A stretch of 64,000 bases of DNA, taken from NCBI RefSeq assembly GCF_041380015.1, contig NZ_CP159978.1. One strand, 5' to 3'. The notes under the pieces are model-generated. The model saw only the letters and a list, made by a program, of their open reading frames with translations. It was not told the DNA's origin and did no database searches. The DNA is from Buchananella felis. Lineage in GTDB: Bacteria; Actinomycetota; Actinomycetes; Actinomycetales; Actinomycetaceae. Of this stretch, positions 32,159-41,625 are shown one piece after another. The stretch's first letter is position 1. Each line of letters begins with the position of its first letter. The translations under genes and the position numbers were made by a program.

Positions 32159-33016
32159 GTGAGAATCGACCCCCACGCCCACACCAACCGCTCCGACGGG
32201 ACGGACACCCCCGCCGGGCTGATGCGCGCCGCGGCCGCAGCGGGCCTGGACGTGGTGGGGATCGCGGACCACGACACCACCGCCGGGTGGGAGGAGGCCG
32301 CCGCCCACGTGGACGCCACCGGGGTGGCCCTGCTGCGCGGCACGGAGGTCTCATGCACCTTCGACGGCATCCCCGTCCACCTGCTCGCCTACCTGCAAGA
32401 CCCCGCTGACCCGGCGCTCACCGAGGTATTCGCCGCCACCCGCGACTCGCGCCACCTGCGCGCCCGCAAGATGGTGGACCTCATCGCCCCCGACTACCCC
32501 CTCACCTGGCAGCAGGTCCAGGCGCAGGTGGGCCCAGGCGCCTCCGTGGGCCGCCCCCACATCGCCGACGCCCTGGTGGCGGCGGGTTATTTTCCTCACC
32601 GCGACGCCTGCTTCGAGCGCGTGCTCCACCCGCACGGCCCCTACTACGTGCGCCATTTCTCGCCCCACCCGGTGGAGGCGGTGGAGCTGGTGCGCGCCGC
32701 CGGGGGAGTGCCGGTCATGGCCCACCCCCGCGCCCAAGCCAGAGGGCGTATAGTGCCCTCTGACGTCATCAAAGACATGGCGCGCGCCGGCCTGTTCGGG
32801 CTGGAGGCGCACCACAGAGACCACACGCCCCTAGCCCGGCGGCAGGTGGAGGAGATGGCCGCAGAGCTGGGCCTGGAAATCACGGGAGCCAGTGACTATC
32901 ACGGCACCGGTAAGCCGAACCGGCTGGGTGAGAACCTGACGGATGAGGCCGTGCTGGCCCGACTCGAAGAGCAAGGAAAGCTGGAGGTAATACGCCCGTG
33001 CTGGAGCAGTACGTAG
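32159..33016 (+). CDS. PHP-domain phosphoesterase
   Basis: 285 aa. PHP metal motifs in order: RIDPHAHTNRSDGTD, GIADHDTT, GTEVSCT, a His-rich middle, VMAHPRA and GASDYHG. Related proteins hydrolyse nucleoside 3',5'-bisphosphates or short RNA (RNase AM/TrpH-like), which is the likeliest role. GTG 32159 opens the gene with little leader. The 3' end overlaps the marC-like gene by 19 nt. Confidence 0.88.
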   Translation: MRIDPHAHTNRSDGTDTPAGLMRAAAAAGLDVVGIADHDTTAGWEEAAAHVDATGVALLRGTEVSCTFDGIPVHLLAYLQDPADPALTEVFAATRDSRHLRARKMVDLIAPDYPLTWQQVQAQVGPGASVGRPHIADALVAAGYFPHRDACFERVLHPHGPYYVRHFSPHPVEAVELVRAAGGVPVMAHPRAQARGRIVPSDVIKDMARAGLFGLEAHHRDHTPLARRQVEEMAAELGLEITGASDYHGTGKPNRLGENLTDEAVLARLEEQGKLEVIRPCWSST

Positions 33017-33657
33017 ACGTCACCCTCTTCCTGACGACGTTCGCCACCCTGTTCGTCATCCAGGACCCCGCCGGCACCCTGCCGGTGTTCATCGCCCTGA
33101 CCGCCAAGCGCCCCGCCAAGGAACGCCACCGCGCCGCGCGGGTCGCGGCCATCACCTCCTTCATGGTGATCACGGTCTTCGTGCTCTTTGGCCGCTACAT
33201 CCTCACCTTCCTCGGGATCACCGTCCCGGCGCTGCAGCTCTCCGGTGGCCTGGTGCTGCTCTTGATCGCCCTGGACCTGCTGGCCGGCAAGACCGGCGAG
33301 CAGGAGGACTCCGGCGACAGCGCCGTTAACGTCGCCCTGGTGCCGCTGGGCACGCCGCTGCTGGCCGGCCCCGGTGCCATCGTGGCCTCCATGGTGGCGA
33401 TCGAGCAGTCCGGCAGCCGCACCGCCGGCTGGCTGGCCGTGGGCGCCGCCATCATCCTGGTGCACATCCTGATCTACCTGGCCCTGCGTTTTGCGGGCGT
33501 GGTGCACCGTATCCTGGGCGTGGCCGGCACGCTGCTGATCACCCGCATCGCCGGCCTGCTGCTGGCCGCCATCGCCGTGCAGATGGTGGCCGCCGCGATC
33601 TTCGGCTTCCTGGAGGCCCGCGAGATCCTGGCGCCGCTGGACCCGCGCATCTCCTGA
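32998..33657 (+). CDS. MarC-family integral membrane protein
   Basis: 219 aa with about six membrane helices. Family features: FATLFVIQDPAGTLPVFIALT at the N-terminus, LQLSGGLVLLLIALDLLAG, and VPLGTPLLAGPGAIVASMV. Function unknown (the old link to multiple antibiotic resistance is not supported). GTG 32998 lies within the PHP gene, indicating coupling. A long hairpin follows the stop. Confidence 0.92.
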   Translation: MLEQYVDVTLFLTTFATLFVIQDPAGTLPVFIALTAKRPAKERHRAARVAAITSFMVITVFVLFGRYILTFLGITVPALQLSGGLVLLLIALDLLAGKTGEQEDSGDSAVNVALVPLGTPLLAGPGAIVASMVAIEQSGSRTAGWLAVGAAIILVHILIYLALRFAGVVHRILGVAGTLLITRIAGLLLAAIAVQMVAAAIFGFLEAREILAPLDPRIS

Positions 33658-33674
33658 CTAACCCTTCCCTTGGG

Positions 33675-33717
33675 CGGCCAGGGCACCTAGCGCTCCAGCG
33701 TTAGGACGCCCTGGCCG
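33675..33717. terminator. Bipartite hairpin at convergent marC-like / kinase ends
   Basis: Outer stem of 10 bp (33675-33684 with 33708-33717), inner stem CCTAGCGCT/AGCGTTAGG with one wobble pair. It overlaps the last codons of the opposing kinase gene, so it probably serves both genes. Confidence 0.7.
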
Positions 33718-35963
33718 TCGCTTGTCACGACCACCAGTTGGTTGCGGCTGACCGGCGGCACGCGCACCACCACGGTCTTGCGCGCGCCCTGCGGGGTGAC
33801 CGTCATGGCCGACGCTGCCGCCCCGGCCGGCCCCCACTGCGCGGCCTGCGCCTGACCGGCCCGCTCTGCCTCGATCTGCGCGGCCAGCTCCTGCAGCGCC
33901 GGGACCACTACCTCCTCGATGCGGTCGCATTCGGCCCCGGAGAGCTTGCCGGCTGAGTCGTCCAGCAGCACCACTTCGGCGCCGGCGGCCCGCAGTCGCC
34001 GCGCGGCCCCGGGCACGCGCGAGCCCTTGAAGCAGGCCCCGCGCAGCTCGTCGCGCAGCTCGGCCTCCAGCAAGGCTGCCTCCATGCGCACATCCGGCAG
34101 CTCGCCCTGGCCCGCCTCGATGCGGGTGAGCAGGGGAGAGATCCGCCTAGAGATGGCCTCCCGGGTTTTCTGTAGCTTTTCTTGACTGCGCCGCTCGATC
34201 TCCAGCCACATCTCCAGTTCGTTGTGCTGCCTGATGCGCGCGTCGATCTGGTGGGCCGTGTGCTCGGTGACCGCGGCCAGCAGCGTCCAGATCGCCAGCT
34301 GGGAGATGTGCCCCACCTCGAAGTTCGCGTATCGGGCCCAACTGGCCCCGCTCGTGTGGGTACCCCAGGCCAACGCCAGGGAATTGATCGCCATCGCCGT
34401 CCACGCCACCCGCCTGTGTCCCCACAGCACCAGGAGGCACAGCATCAGGGTCACGGCGTTGGAGGCCCAGTGGTCCCAGTCGGGGGAGTTGGGCAGCGCC
34501 ACCATGGTCAGGCTCTGCAGCACGTCGGTGGCCACCAGGAGCGCGGCGAAGTAGCGGGCCTCCTGCCGTCCCATCGGTCCCTCGCGCCTGCGTGCGGCCA
34601 CGGCCACCGCGCCCGCCAGCAGGGTCAGACACAGGTGAGAGATGGCGGGGACGGAGAAGCCGTCCCAGTAGATGAACAGACAGAAGGCGCTGTGGGCAAG
34701 CACCACCAGGCCGCCAATCAGCAGCTCGCGGCGGCCCAGCGCGCCCCACAGTGGCATGTCCACCTTCCCGATCGGGGCGGGCACCTCCAGGCTCACGCGG
34801 GTGCCGCGTCCGGGGGCGGCGGTCAGCTTGACCTCGATGGCCACGTCCCGGGCGCGGCGCAGGATGGAGTTGTTCAGGCCGTGCCGGTGGGAAGCCTGGG
34901 CGGGGTCGAAGCCGATGCCGTCGTCCCACACCACCACGCGCATGCCCTTGGAGTCGGCCTCCAGGCTCACGTGCCGGCGCACGGGGCGCCCCGGCGTGCC
35001 GGCGTGCTCCACCGAGTTGCGAATAGCCTGCTGGGCGGCGGCGATGAATGCCTGCGCCACCCCAAAGGTCAGCTCCTGCTGGGTGCGCACGGAACTCGTC
35101 AGGTTGATCGGCACGTCGTGCTGCCCGATCTCAGCCTGCAGCGCGGCCAGCACCTGGGAGACGGTGTAGATCGAGTGGCGCTGCTCGCTACGCTCGAGTT
35201 GGGAGCGGGCGCGGGTGGCCAGGGGCGCCGCCTCGTTTGCGCCCAGCTGTCCTTTACCCACCAGGGAGAGCACGGACAGGATCTCGTCGTGCACAAAGTC
35301 CTCGCCCTTCCGCTTGGCCACGGTCTCAGCCTGCGCGGCCGCCAGCTTTCGGGTGGTGCGAGACAACGCTGCGGCCGCCGCGTCCAACCGGCGCGCCCGG
35401 TAAACCACCCAGGCCAGCAGGTAAGAGGTCAGCAGCCCGAACAGGATCATCATCAGCGTGCTCTGCCACGGCTGCAGGCCGTAGGCGTCCTGACGGGCGT
35501 AAGTGGCCACCAGGATGATGGGTGCGGCGGCAGGCAGCCAGTAGAGGCTGCGCGGCTCCATACAGGCCGCAGTGAGCATCACCAGCGGCGCGAAGGTACT
35601 AGAGAAGAACTCGGGCAGCAGGGTGACCGAGGGGTCCCAGCCCGCCAGGAGCTGCACGGCCAACAGCGTGCCCAGCCCGGCCCACGCGTAGATCGCCGCC
35701 CGGCCCAGCTTGCGCCAGTGCGAATCCAGCCTGCGGGTTTTGTCCAGCCTGCCGGAGCGGCGAAACAGCGTGGCGGAAATGGCGAGCACCCCCGCCACCA
35801 CGGGGAGCGACTTAAAGAGGCCGATCACCAGCCACGTCCCCCAGCCCAGCCAGGACGGGTCGGGCACGGAGAAGCGGGGCTGCCCGTTATCTAGCAGGCC
35901 CAGCAGTAGCGCCAGCAGGCTGGCCACCAGCATGTAGGAGCGCCGAATGGCGTTCTCGTTCAT
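33687..35963 (-). CDS. Orphan sensor histidine kinase with a second, degenerate membrane/kinase half
   Basis: 758 aa. First half: about six membrane helices (residues 10-188), a linker helix, DHp-like EDFVHDEILSVL (phospho-acceptor His225) and an HATPase domain with N box QQAIRNSVEHA (Asn316), VVWDDGIGFDP, HGLNNSILRRA and GRGTRVSLE. The protein does not end there: a second block of helices (from ~413, LLIGGLVVLAHSAFCLFIYW) is followed by a second linker helix (ELEMWLEIERRSQEKL). The C-terminal region looks like a kinase core that lost its motifs (VVLLDDSAGKLSGAECDRIE). ATG 35963 was chosen over an upstream start because the first helix follows at once. No response regulator is adjacent; the DEAD helicase lies 47 nt upstream on the same strand. 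Confidence 0.75.
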   Translation of the reverse strand: MNENAIRRSYMLVASLLALLLGLLDNGQPRFSVPDPSWLGWGTWLVIGLFKSLPVVAGVLAISATLFRRSGRLDKTRRLDSHWRKLGRAAIYAWAGLGTLLAVQLLAGWDPSVTLLPEFFSSTFAPLVMLTAACMEPRSLYWLPAAAPIILVATYARQDAYGLQPWQSTLMMILFGLLTSYLLAWVVYRARRLDAAAAALSRTTRKLAAAQAETVAKRKGEDFVHDEILSVLSLVGKGQLGANEAAPLATRARSQLERSEQRHSIYTVSQVLAALQAEIGQHDVPINLTSSVRTQQELTFGVAQAFIAAAQQAIRNSVEHAGTPGRPVRRHVSLEADSKGMRVVVWDDGIGFDPAQASHRHGLNNSILRRARDVAIEVKLTAAPGRGTRVSLEVPAPIGKVDMPLWGALGRRELLIGGLVVLAHSAFCLFIYWDGFSVPAISHLCLTLLAGAVAVAARRREGPMGRQEARYFAALLVATDVLQSLTMVALPNSPDWDHWASNAVTLMLCLLVLWGHRRVAWTAMAINSLALAWGTHTSGASWARYANFEVGHISQLAIWTLLAAVTEHTAHQIDARIRQHNELEMWLEIERRSQEKLQKTREAISRRISPLLTRIEAGQGELPDVRMEAALLEAELRDELRGACFKGSRVPGAARRLRAAGAEVVLLDDSAGKLSGAECDRIEEVVVPALQELAAQIEAERAGQAQAAQWGPAGAAASAMTVTPQGARKTVVVRVPPVSRNQLVVVTSDGQGVLTLER

Positions 35964-36010
35964 GCCCGCCCACTCGGGCGGCCCGGCAGCCTGCCCCACC
36001 GCGCTACCTG

Positions 36011-37624
36011 CTAACTGGCGGAGCTACCTGCGCCAGCACCGCCCGAGCTGCGGCGGCGCCTGCGGGCACGCCGCTGCCCACCGGCCTGACCACCACCGGC
36101 CTGACCGTTACTGGCCGCGCTGGCGGAGGCGCCGGCGGAACGTCGGCCACCACCACTGCCACGCGGGGCGCCACCGTCACGACCGCCACTGCGGCCACCA
36201 CGGCCCCCGGCGGAGCGGCCGCCCTTCTTCCCGGTCTCGCCCAGGTCCTCGATCTCCTCCGCCGCCAGGCCGGCGCGGGTGCGCTGCGTGCGCGGCAGGC
36301 GGCCCGTGGTCCCCTCCGGGATCCGCAGGTCGGAGTACAGGTGGGCGCTGGTGTGGTAGGTCTCCACCGGCTCGGGGAAGCCCAGGTTGAGCGCCTTGTC
36401 GATCAGGCGCCAGCGCGGCACGTCGTCCCAGTCCACGAACGTTACCGCGGTGCCGTCGTTACCGGCGCGGCCCGTGCGGCCGATGCGGTGCAGGTAGGTC
36501 TTCTCATCCTCCGGGCACTGGTAGTTGATCACGTGCGTCACGTCGTCCACGTCGATACCGCGCGCGGCCACGTCCGTGGCCACCAGCACGTCCACCTTGC
36601 CGGAGCGGAAGGCGCGCAGGGCCTGCTCACGCGCGCCCTGCCCCAGGTCGCCGTGCAGGGCGGCGGCAGCGAAACCGCGCTCCGTGAGCTCATCGGTGAC
36701 GCGGGCGGCGGTGCGCTTGGTGCGCGCAAAGATGATGGCCAGGCCGCGCTCCTCGGCCTGCAGGATCCGGGAGAGCACCTCCACCTTGTTCAGGGCGTGG
36801 GCGCGGTAGACCACCTGGGTGACCGTCTTGACGGTGGCCCCCTGGTCGGTGGGGTCCTGGGCGCGGATGTGCGTGGGGCGCGTCATGTAGCGGCGCGCCA
36901 GGGCCACCACGGCGCCCGGCATCGTGGCGCTGAACAGCATCATGTGCTTCGTGGCCGGCATCGTGGCCAGCAGGCGCTCCACGTCCGGCAGGAAGCCCAG
37001 GTCCAGCATCTCGTCGGCCTCGTCCAGCACCACGGTCTTGATCTGGGACAGGTCCAGGTGGCGGCGCTGGTAGAGGTCGATCAGGCGGCCCGGCGTGCCC
37101 ACGATCACCTCCACGCCCCGCTCCAGGTCAGCGATCTGCGGCTCGAACGCGCGGCCACCGTAGATGCAGGCGATGCGCAGGCTGCGCTTGCGGGCGGCGG
37201 TGGAAAGGTCGTCCGCCACCTGCTTGGCCAGCTCGCGGGTCGGAACGATCACGGCGGCCTGCGGCACGCCCTGGTAGCGGTAGTCATCCCAGCCGTCTTC
37301 GCCCGGGCCCACCGCGTTCTGCAGCAGCGGGATACCAAAACCCAGGGTCTTGCCGGTGCCGGTCTTGGCCTGACCAATGATGTCTCGCCGCCCCAGCGCC
37401 ACCGGCAGGGTGAGTGCCTGGATCGGGAAGGGGTGCGTGATGCCCACGCCCGCCAGGGCCTCCACGATCGGGGCAGAGACGCCGTAGTCCGCGAAGGACT
37501 TGCTGGCCGCCTCCTCCGCAGCGGACTCGATGTCAGCCTTCACCTCCAGGACGGGGGCGGGGCCCTCCACCTTGGACAGGTCGACGATGCCGGACTTCTC
37601 GGTTGCGCCAGGGTTCTCGGTCAC
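36011..37624 (-). CDS. DEAD-box RNA helicase
   Basis: 537 aa ATP-dependent RNA helicase (RhlE/CsdA type). Q motif with FPIQALTLP, motif I AKTGTGKT, Ia PTRELA, II VLDEADEM, III FSATMP, VI HRIGRTGR. The C-terminal ~90 residues are Gly/Arg/Ser-rich (GGRSAGGRGGRSGGRD), probably for RNA binding. GTG 37624 follows GAGGA. Neighbouring DUF3107 and AdnAB genes reproduce the Rv3201c-Rv3211 neighbourhood. A role in ribosome assembly or cold-related mRNA unwinding is usual for the family. Confidence 0.94.
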   Translation of the reverse strand: MTENPGATEKSGIVDLSKVEGPAPVLEVKADIESAAEEAASKSFADYGVSAPIVEALAGVGITHPFPIQALTLPVALGRRDIIGQAKTGTGKTLGFGIPLLQNAVGPGEDGWDDYRYQGVPQAAVIVPTRELAKQVADDLSTAARKRSLRIACIYGGRAFEPQIADLERGVEVIVGTPGRLIDLYQRRHLDLSQIKTVVLDEADEMLDLGFLPDVERLLATMPATKHMMLFSATMPGAVVALARRYMTRPTHIRAQDPTDQGATVKTVTQVVYRAHALNKVEVLSRILQAEERGLAIIFARTKRTAARVTDELTERGFAAAALHGDLGQGAREQALRAFRSGKVDVLVATDVAARGIDVDDVTHVINYQCPEDEKTYLHRIGRTGRAGNDGTAVTFVDWDDVPRWRLIDKALNLGFPEPVETYHTSAHLYSDLRIPEGTTGRLPRTQRTRAGLAAEEIEDLGETGKKGGRSAGGRGGRSGGRDGGAPRGSGGGRRSAGASASAASNGQAGGGQAGGQRRARRRRRSSGGAGAGSSAS

Positions 37625-37844
37625 GGTTCCTCAATTCGCTTCAATTCGCAGCGGGGAAGCCGATCGCGCAAAAAGCCGGCGCGCACACGCGGGCAGAAAG
37701 GTCAGCAAAAAATGCGACCGGGCATCCACAAATATCCGGGCCAGCCTATCGCACCCGCCCCGAAATCCACGGATGGGGGCGCAAACGCGGCGGGCGGAGG
37801 GCGGCCGGCGCTGCAGCGTCGTCCATCCCCCGCCCGCGTCGCAA

Positions 37845-38069
37845 TCAGGCGATGCCGAAACCGACCTTGCGGGTGCCGGGCTCGCCGATCTCCACGTAGG
37901 CGATGGAGTCGCCGTCCACTACGACGCTGCCGCCGTGGACGTCCTGCAGCTCCAGCAGCTCGCCGTCGCGGATGGCGGCGCGGGCCAGGGAGCGCACCTC
38001 CTCCGGGGTGGCGTTGGTGCGCAGGTTCACGGTGGTCGCTACGTGCTTAATGCCAATTACGACGTTCAC
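37845..38069 (-). CDS. DUF3107 protein
   Basis: 74 aa, actinobacterial family (mycobacterial Rv3208A/TB9.4 type), function unknown. GTG 38069 has AAGGAGG five bases upstream; a longer frame to 38084 would start inside that SD. MNVVIGIKHVATTVNLRTNA, EEVRSLARAAIRDGELLEL, then YVEIGEP and a GFG end. Divergent from adnA (85-bp gap). 220 bp separate it from the helicase start; nothing specific is seen there. Confidence 0.88.
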   Translation of the reverse strand: MNVVIGIKHVATTVNLRTNATPEEVRSLARAAIRDGELLELQDVHGGSVVVDGDSIAYVEIGEPGTRKVGFGIA

Positions 38070-38154
38070 ATTGGCCTCCTTCACTCGGTGCTAGGGCTGA
38101 TGTTAGCCGGGACGGTGAGACGAAATGTTGGCAGGTGGTGGTTGCATTAGGGGT

Positions 38155-41100
38155 ATGACCCCGCTGGAGCTTGAACTTCTGCCCGCCCCCGCCCGCCCGC
38201 TGCCCGCCCCGGATCCCGTGCAGGCGCGCGTGGCGGCGCACGTGCTGGCGGGGGGAGCGGCGGTGGTGCCAGGCGCGCCCGGCACCGGCAAGAGCACGCT
38301 GGCGCTCATGGTGGCCGGGCAAGTGGCCGGCGCCGGGCGGCAGGTGGTGGTGCTGGCCGCCTCCAGGCAGCGGGCGGCGGCGCTGCGGGACCTGCTGGCC
38401 CAGCAGCAGTGGCCCGCGCAGCTGCTGGCGCGCATCGAGGTGCGCACGCCCCCGGCGCTGGCGCTCGGCTACGTGCGCCGCTGGGCGGTGGAGCGGGACG
38501 TGCCGCTGCCCGCGCCCGTGCTGCTGACCGGCGCGGCGGCCGATGCGCGCCTGGAGCGGCTCTTGGCGGCCGACGGCGCGGCGGGCGGTGCCTGGCCGGA
38601 GCACGTGCCGGAGGCGACGCGCCGGATGCGCCAGTTCCGCGCGGAGCTGCGCAACCTGTTCGACGCGGTGGGGAGCGTCGGGTGGGGCGCGGCGCAGCTG
38701 GAGGAACAGGGGCGGGCGCGCGGGGATGACGCCTGGGTGGCGTGCGCGCGCATCCTGGCGGGATACGAGTCGCAGCAGCGCCTGGACGCTGAGCCGGAGC
38801 GGGCAATCGAGATCGACCACATGCGCGTGTGCGTGCAGGCCGCCCGCCTGCTCGCCCGCTGGGAGGTGGACGCCCCCGCCCACGGCGTGAGCGCCACGCG
38901 CCCGGCCCCGGACCTGGTGGTGGTGGACGACGCCCAGGACCTCACGGTCGCCGCCACCCACCTGGTGGACGCGCTGGAGGCCGGCGGGGCGCGCCTGGTG
39001 CTGCTGGGGGACCCGGACGCGGCGGTGGAGACCTTCCGAGGCGGCGACCCGCTGTGGTTTGCGCAGCGGGTGCGCGCCGCGCGGAATGGGAGGGGACAGG
39101 GGGACGACGCCCCGCCCGGCGCCCCCCTGATGGCGGTGCTCCCGACCCGGCACCGGGCCGGGGGAGCGGTGGCCCTGGCGTTGCGCGCGCTCAGCTCCCT
39201 GGTGCCGCCGCTGGGGGAGATAACCAGGCGCGCCGCCTCCCACCGCTCCGACTCCCCGTGGGGAGAGGTCAGGGCCGTGGAGGCGCGCGGCGTGGACGAG
39301 GCCGCAGCGGTGGCCGACCTGCTGCGCTCCGAGCACGTGCGGGCCGGGGTGGCGTGGGACCAGATGGCGGTCCTGGTGCGCTCCGGCGGCAAGGAAGAAG
39401 AGCTTTCCCAGGAGCTGGCCGCCCTGGGGGTGCCGGTGGCCCCGCCGCGCGAGCGCCTGCCGCTGAGCGACAACCCCGTGGTGCGCTCGATGCTGGACGT
39501 GTGCCAGTGGGCCGTTTCCGGGCAGGAACTGGAGGAAGCTGCGGCCTGGCGGCTGGTGCGCGGCCCCCTGGTGGGGCTGGACGGGCTGGCCGAGCGCCAG
39601 CTGCGCCGGCTGCTGGCGGCCGGGCGGGGCGAGGTTGGTCCGGGCGAGGTTGGTCCGGGTGGTGCCGCTCTGGCTGCGGCGAGCGCAGGGACGGGCCCGG
39701 CGGCGGGAGCAACGGAGGCGGACCCGGTGGCGGCCGCGCTGGCGGCGCAGGAGCGTCAGCCGCTGGGGCTGGCACGGCTCTTGCAAGCAGAGCAGGCGGA
39801 CTGCGGCGGACTGTCCGGGATCGAGCGGGCCCGGCGCATCGTGCGGGCCGCGCGCGCGGCGGCCGGCCCGGGCGCGCGGCCGGGGCAGCTGCTGTGGGCG
39901 GTGTGGGAGGCCGCCGACCAGGGCAGTGCCTGGCAGGCGAAGGTGATCGCCGCAGCGGGCAAGGAGGTGCCCGAACGCCTTAGCGTGGCTGCGCTGGAAC
40001 GCAACCTGGACTCGGTGGTGGAGCTGGCCCGCCGGGCAGACCTGTGGGAGCAGGCCAACCCGGGCGGCCGCTTTGCTGCCTTCCTGGCCTCGGTGGAGGC
40101 GGGCGTGGTCCGCAGCGACTCGATCGCGGCGAGCGCCCAGCGCCCGCCCGTGGTGGAGGTGCTCACCCCGGCCGGCGCGGCCGGGAGGCAGTGGCACACC
40201 GTGGTGATCGCGGGCCTGGACGAGGGCCGCTGGCCCAACACGACGCTGCGAGACTCCTTCCTGGGGGCCGGGGTTGTGCGGGCGCTGGCGCGCGCGCAGC
40301 GACTGGGGGAGGAGTGGATGGACGACCCGCTGGTGGCGGTGCAGGAGGTCGTGGCCGACGAGGCCCGGCTGCTCATCAGCGCCGCCGGCCGGGCCGGCAG
40401 CCACCTGTTCCTGCTCTCAGACCCCGAGGTGGGCCAATCTCGGTTCCTCCCGCTGCTGGAGGCCACGCTGGAGGCCGCAGCCCAGCCGGGCGGGACCGAC
40501 GTCGCGGGTAAGGCGAGCGGGGCCGCTGGTGCAGGCCACCCGCGCGGGGCCGAGGGCCGCGAGCCGGGAGAGAGCGGGGCACCGGATAGTGGCACGCCGG
40601 GGAGCGGTGAGGTCTGGGCGGCGCTGCCCCGTCAGTCCACGCTGCCCGCATACGTGGCCACCCTGCGCAGGCTCCTGCTAGACGAGGCCGCTGCGGAACG
40701 TCGGCCAGATCCCGCCGACCCGCGCGTGCGCCTGCTGGCGGTGCTGGCCCAGGTGGGGGTGGCCGGGGCTGACCCGTCCCAGTGGCGGGCCCTGGCGGCG
40801 CTCACCCCGGGCGAGAAACTGGTGCCCGATGGGCAAAAGGCCCGCATCTCACCCTCCGGCGTCGACTACGCCCTCAAGTGCCCCGCCCGGTGGGCACTGC
40901 AGCGCTTCGGCGGGCAGTCGCTGGACACCGAGCGCATGGAGCTGGGCACGCTGGTGCACGCCTTCGCCGAGGCCTACCCGTTGGCAGAGCAGGCCACAGA
41001 GCTGAGCGACGCGCTGGAGCGCTGGTGCGCCAGCCAGGCACAGGGCACCCTGCAGGAGCGCAGGTACATCGAGACGGTCAGGGCCATGGTGCAAGCCCTG

Positions 41101-41625
41101 GCCAGCTACACCCAAGCGATCGCCTGCCAGGGAATCGAGACCGAGGTGAAGCTGAGCGTGGAGGAGCCCACCCGGGTGATCAGCGGGCGGATCGACCGCC
41201 TGGAGCTGGTCGCCCAATCGGACGGCTCGAAGCTGGCCAGGATCGTGGACTTCAAGACCGGTAACCCGGACACCGATCACACGGTGATGGGAGACAACGG
41301 CAGGCGGCAGAGCAAGCTGCTGGCCGGTCACCCCCAGCTCGGTATCTACCAGTACCTGCTGGAGCGAGGCGAGCTGCGCGAGCGCGGCGTGGCAGGCGCC
41401 CAGACCGGCCGCCTGGTCAACCTGAAGAAGGTCACCCGGGGCGAGCCGCTGGTCCAGGAACAAGCAGAGTTGCGCGGGGACCACGCCTGGGTGGAGGCCA
41501 TCTTGGACCAGGCGGAGGCGATGCAGCGCGGCCAGTCCTTCGCGGCCCTGCCCGGTACGCATTGCAACTCCTGCCCGGTGCAGACCTCCTGCCCGGCCCA
41601 ACGAAAGGGAAAGCGCACGCGATGA
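38155..41625 (+). CDS. adnA: AdnA-like UvrD-family helicase/nuclease subunit
   Basis: 1156 aa. Subunit of the actinobacterial AdnAB motor-nuclease that resects double-strand breaks for RecA. Walker A GAPGTGKSTLAL at ~40, Walker B-like LVVVDDAQDLT at ~252, GDPDAAVETFRGGDP (motif III region). The C-terminal RecB-type nuclease has LGTLVHAFAEA (~929) and RIVDFKTGNP (~1031). A cysteine set for a 4Fe-4S cluster is visible (LKCPARW and HCNSCPVQTSCP). Ala/Gly-rich insertions occur around 500 and 790. ATG 38155 was taken over the upstream TTG 38125. The stop overlaps adnB by ATGA. Confidence 0.88.
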   Translation: MTPLELELLPAPARPLPAPDPVQARVAAHVLAGGAAVVPGAPGTGKSTLALMVAGQVAGAGRQVVVLAASRQRAAALRDLLAQQQWPAQLLARIEVRTPPALALGYVRRWAVERDVPLPAPVLLTGAAADARLERLLAADGAAGGAWPEHVPEATRRMRQFRAELRNLFDAVGSVGWGAAQLEEQGRARGDDAWVACARILAGYESQQRLDAEPERAIEIDHMRVCVQAARLLARWEVDAPAHGVSATRPAPDLVVVDDAQDLTVAATHLVDALEAGGARLVLLGDPDAAVETFRGGDPLWFAQRVRAARNGRGQGDDAPPGAPLMAVLPTRHRAGGAVALALRALSSLVPPLGEITRRAASHRSDSPWGEVRAVEARGVDEAAAVADLLRSEHVRAGVAWDQMAVLVRSGGKEEELSQELAALGVPVAPPRERLPLSDNPVVRSMLDVCQWAVSGQELEEAAAWRLVRGPLVGLDGLAERQLRRLLAAGRGEVGPGEVGPGGAALAAASAGTGPAAGATEADPVAAALAAQERQPLGLARLLQAEQADCGGLSGIERARRIVRAARAAAGPGARPGQLLWAVWEAADQGSAWQAKVIAAAGKEVPERLSVAALERNLDSVVELARRADLWEQANPGGRFAAFLASVEAGVVRSDSIAASAQRPPVVEVLTPAGAAGRQWHTVVIAGLDEGRWPNTTLRDSFLGAGVVRALARAQRLGEEWMDDPLVAVQEVVADEARLLISAAGRAGSHLFLLSDPEVGQSRFLPLLEATLEAAAQPGGTDVAGKASGAAGAGHPRGAEGREPGESGAPDSGTPGSGEVWAALPRQSTLPAYVATLRRLLLDEAAAERRPDPADPRVRLLAVLAQVGVAGADPSQWRALAALTPGEKLVPDGQKARISPSGVDYALKCPARWALQRFGGQSLDTERMELGTLVHAFAEAYPLAEQATELSDALERWCASQAQGTLQERRYIETVRAMVQALASYTQAIACQGIETEVKLSVEEPTRVISGRIDRLELVAQSDGSKLARIVDFKTGNPDTDHTVMGDNGRRQSKLLAGHPQLGIYQYLLERGELRERGVAGAQTGRLVNLKKVTRGEPLVQEQAELRGDHAWVEAILDQAEAMQRGQSFAALPGTHCNSCPVQTSCPAQRKGKRTR

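Noticed and set aside
38047..40404. 785-codon minus-strand frame
   Set aside because: Antisense to adnA; Arg/Pro/His-rich with no family motif.
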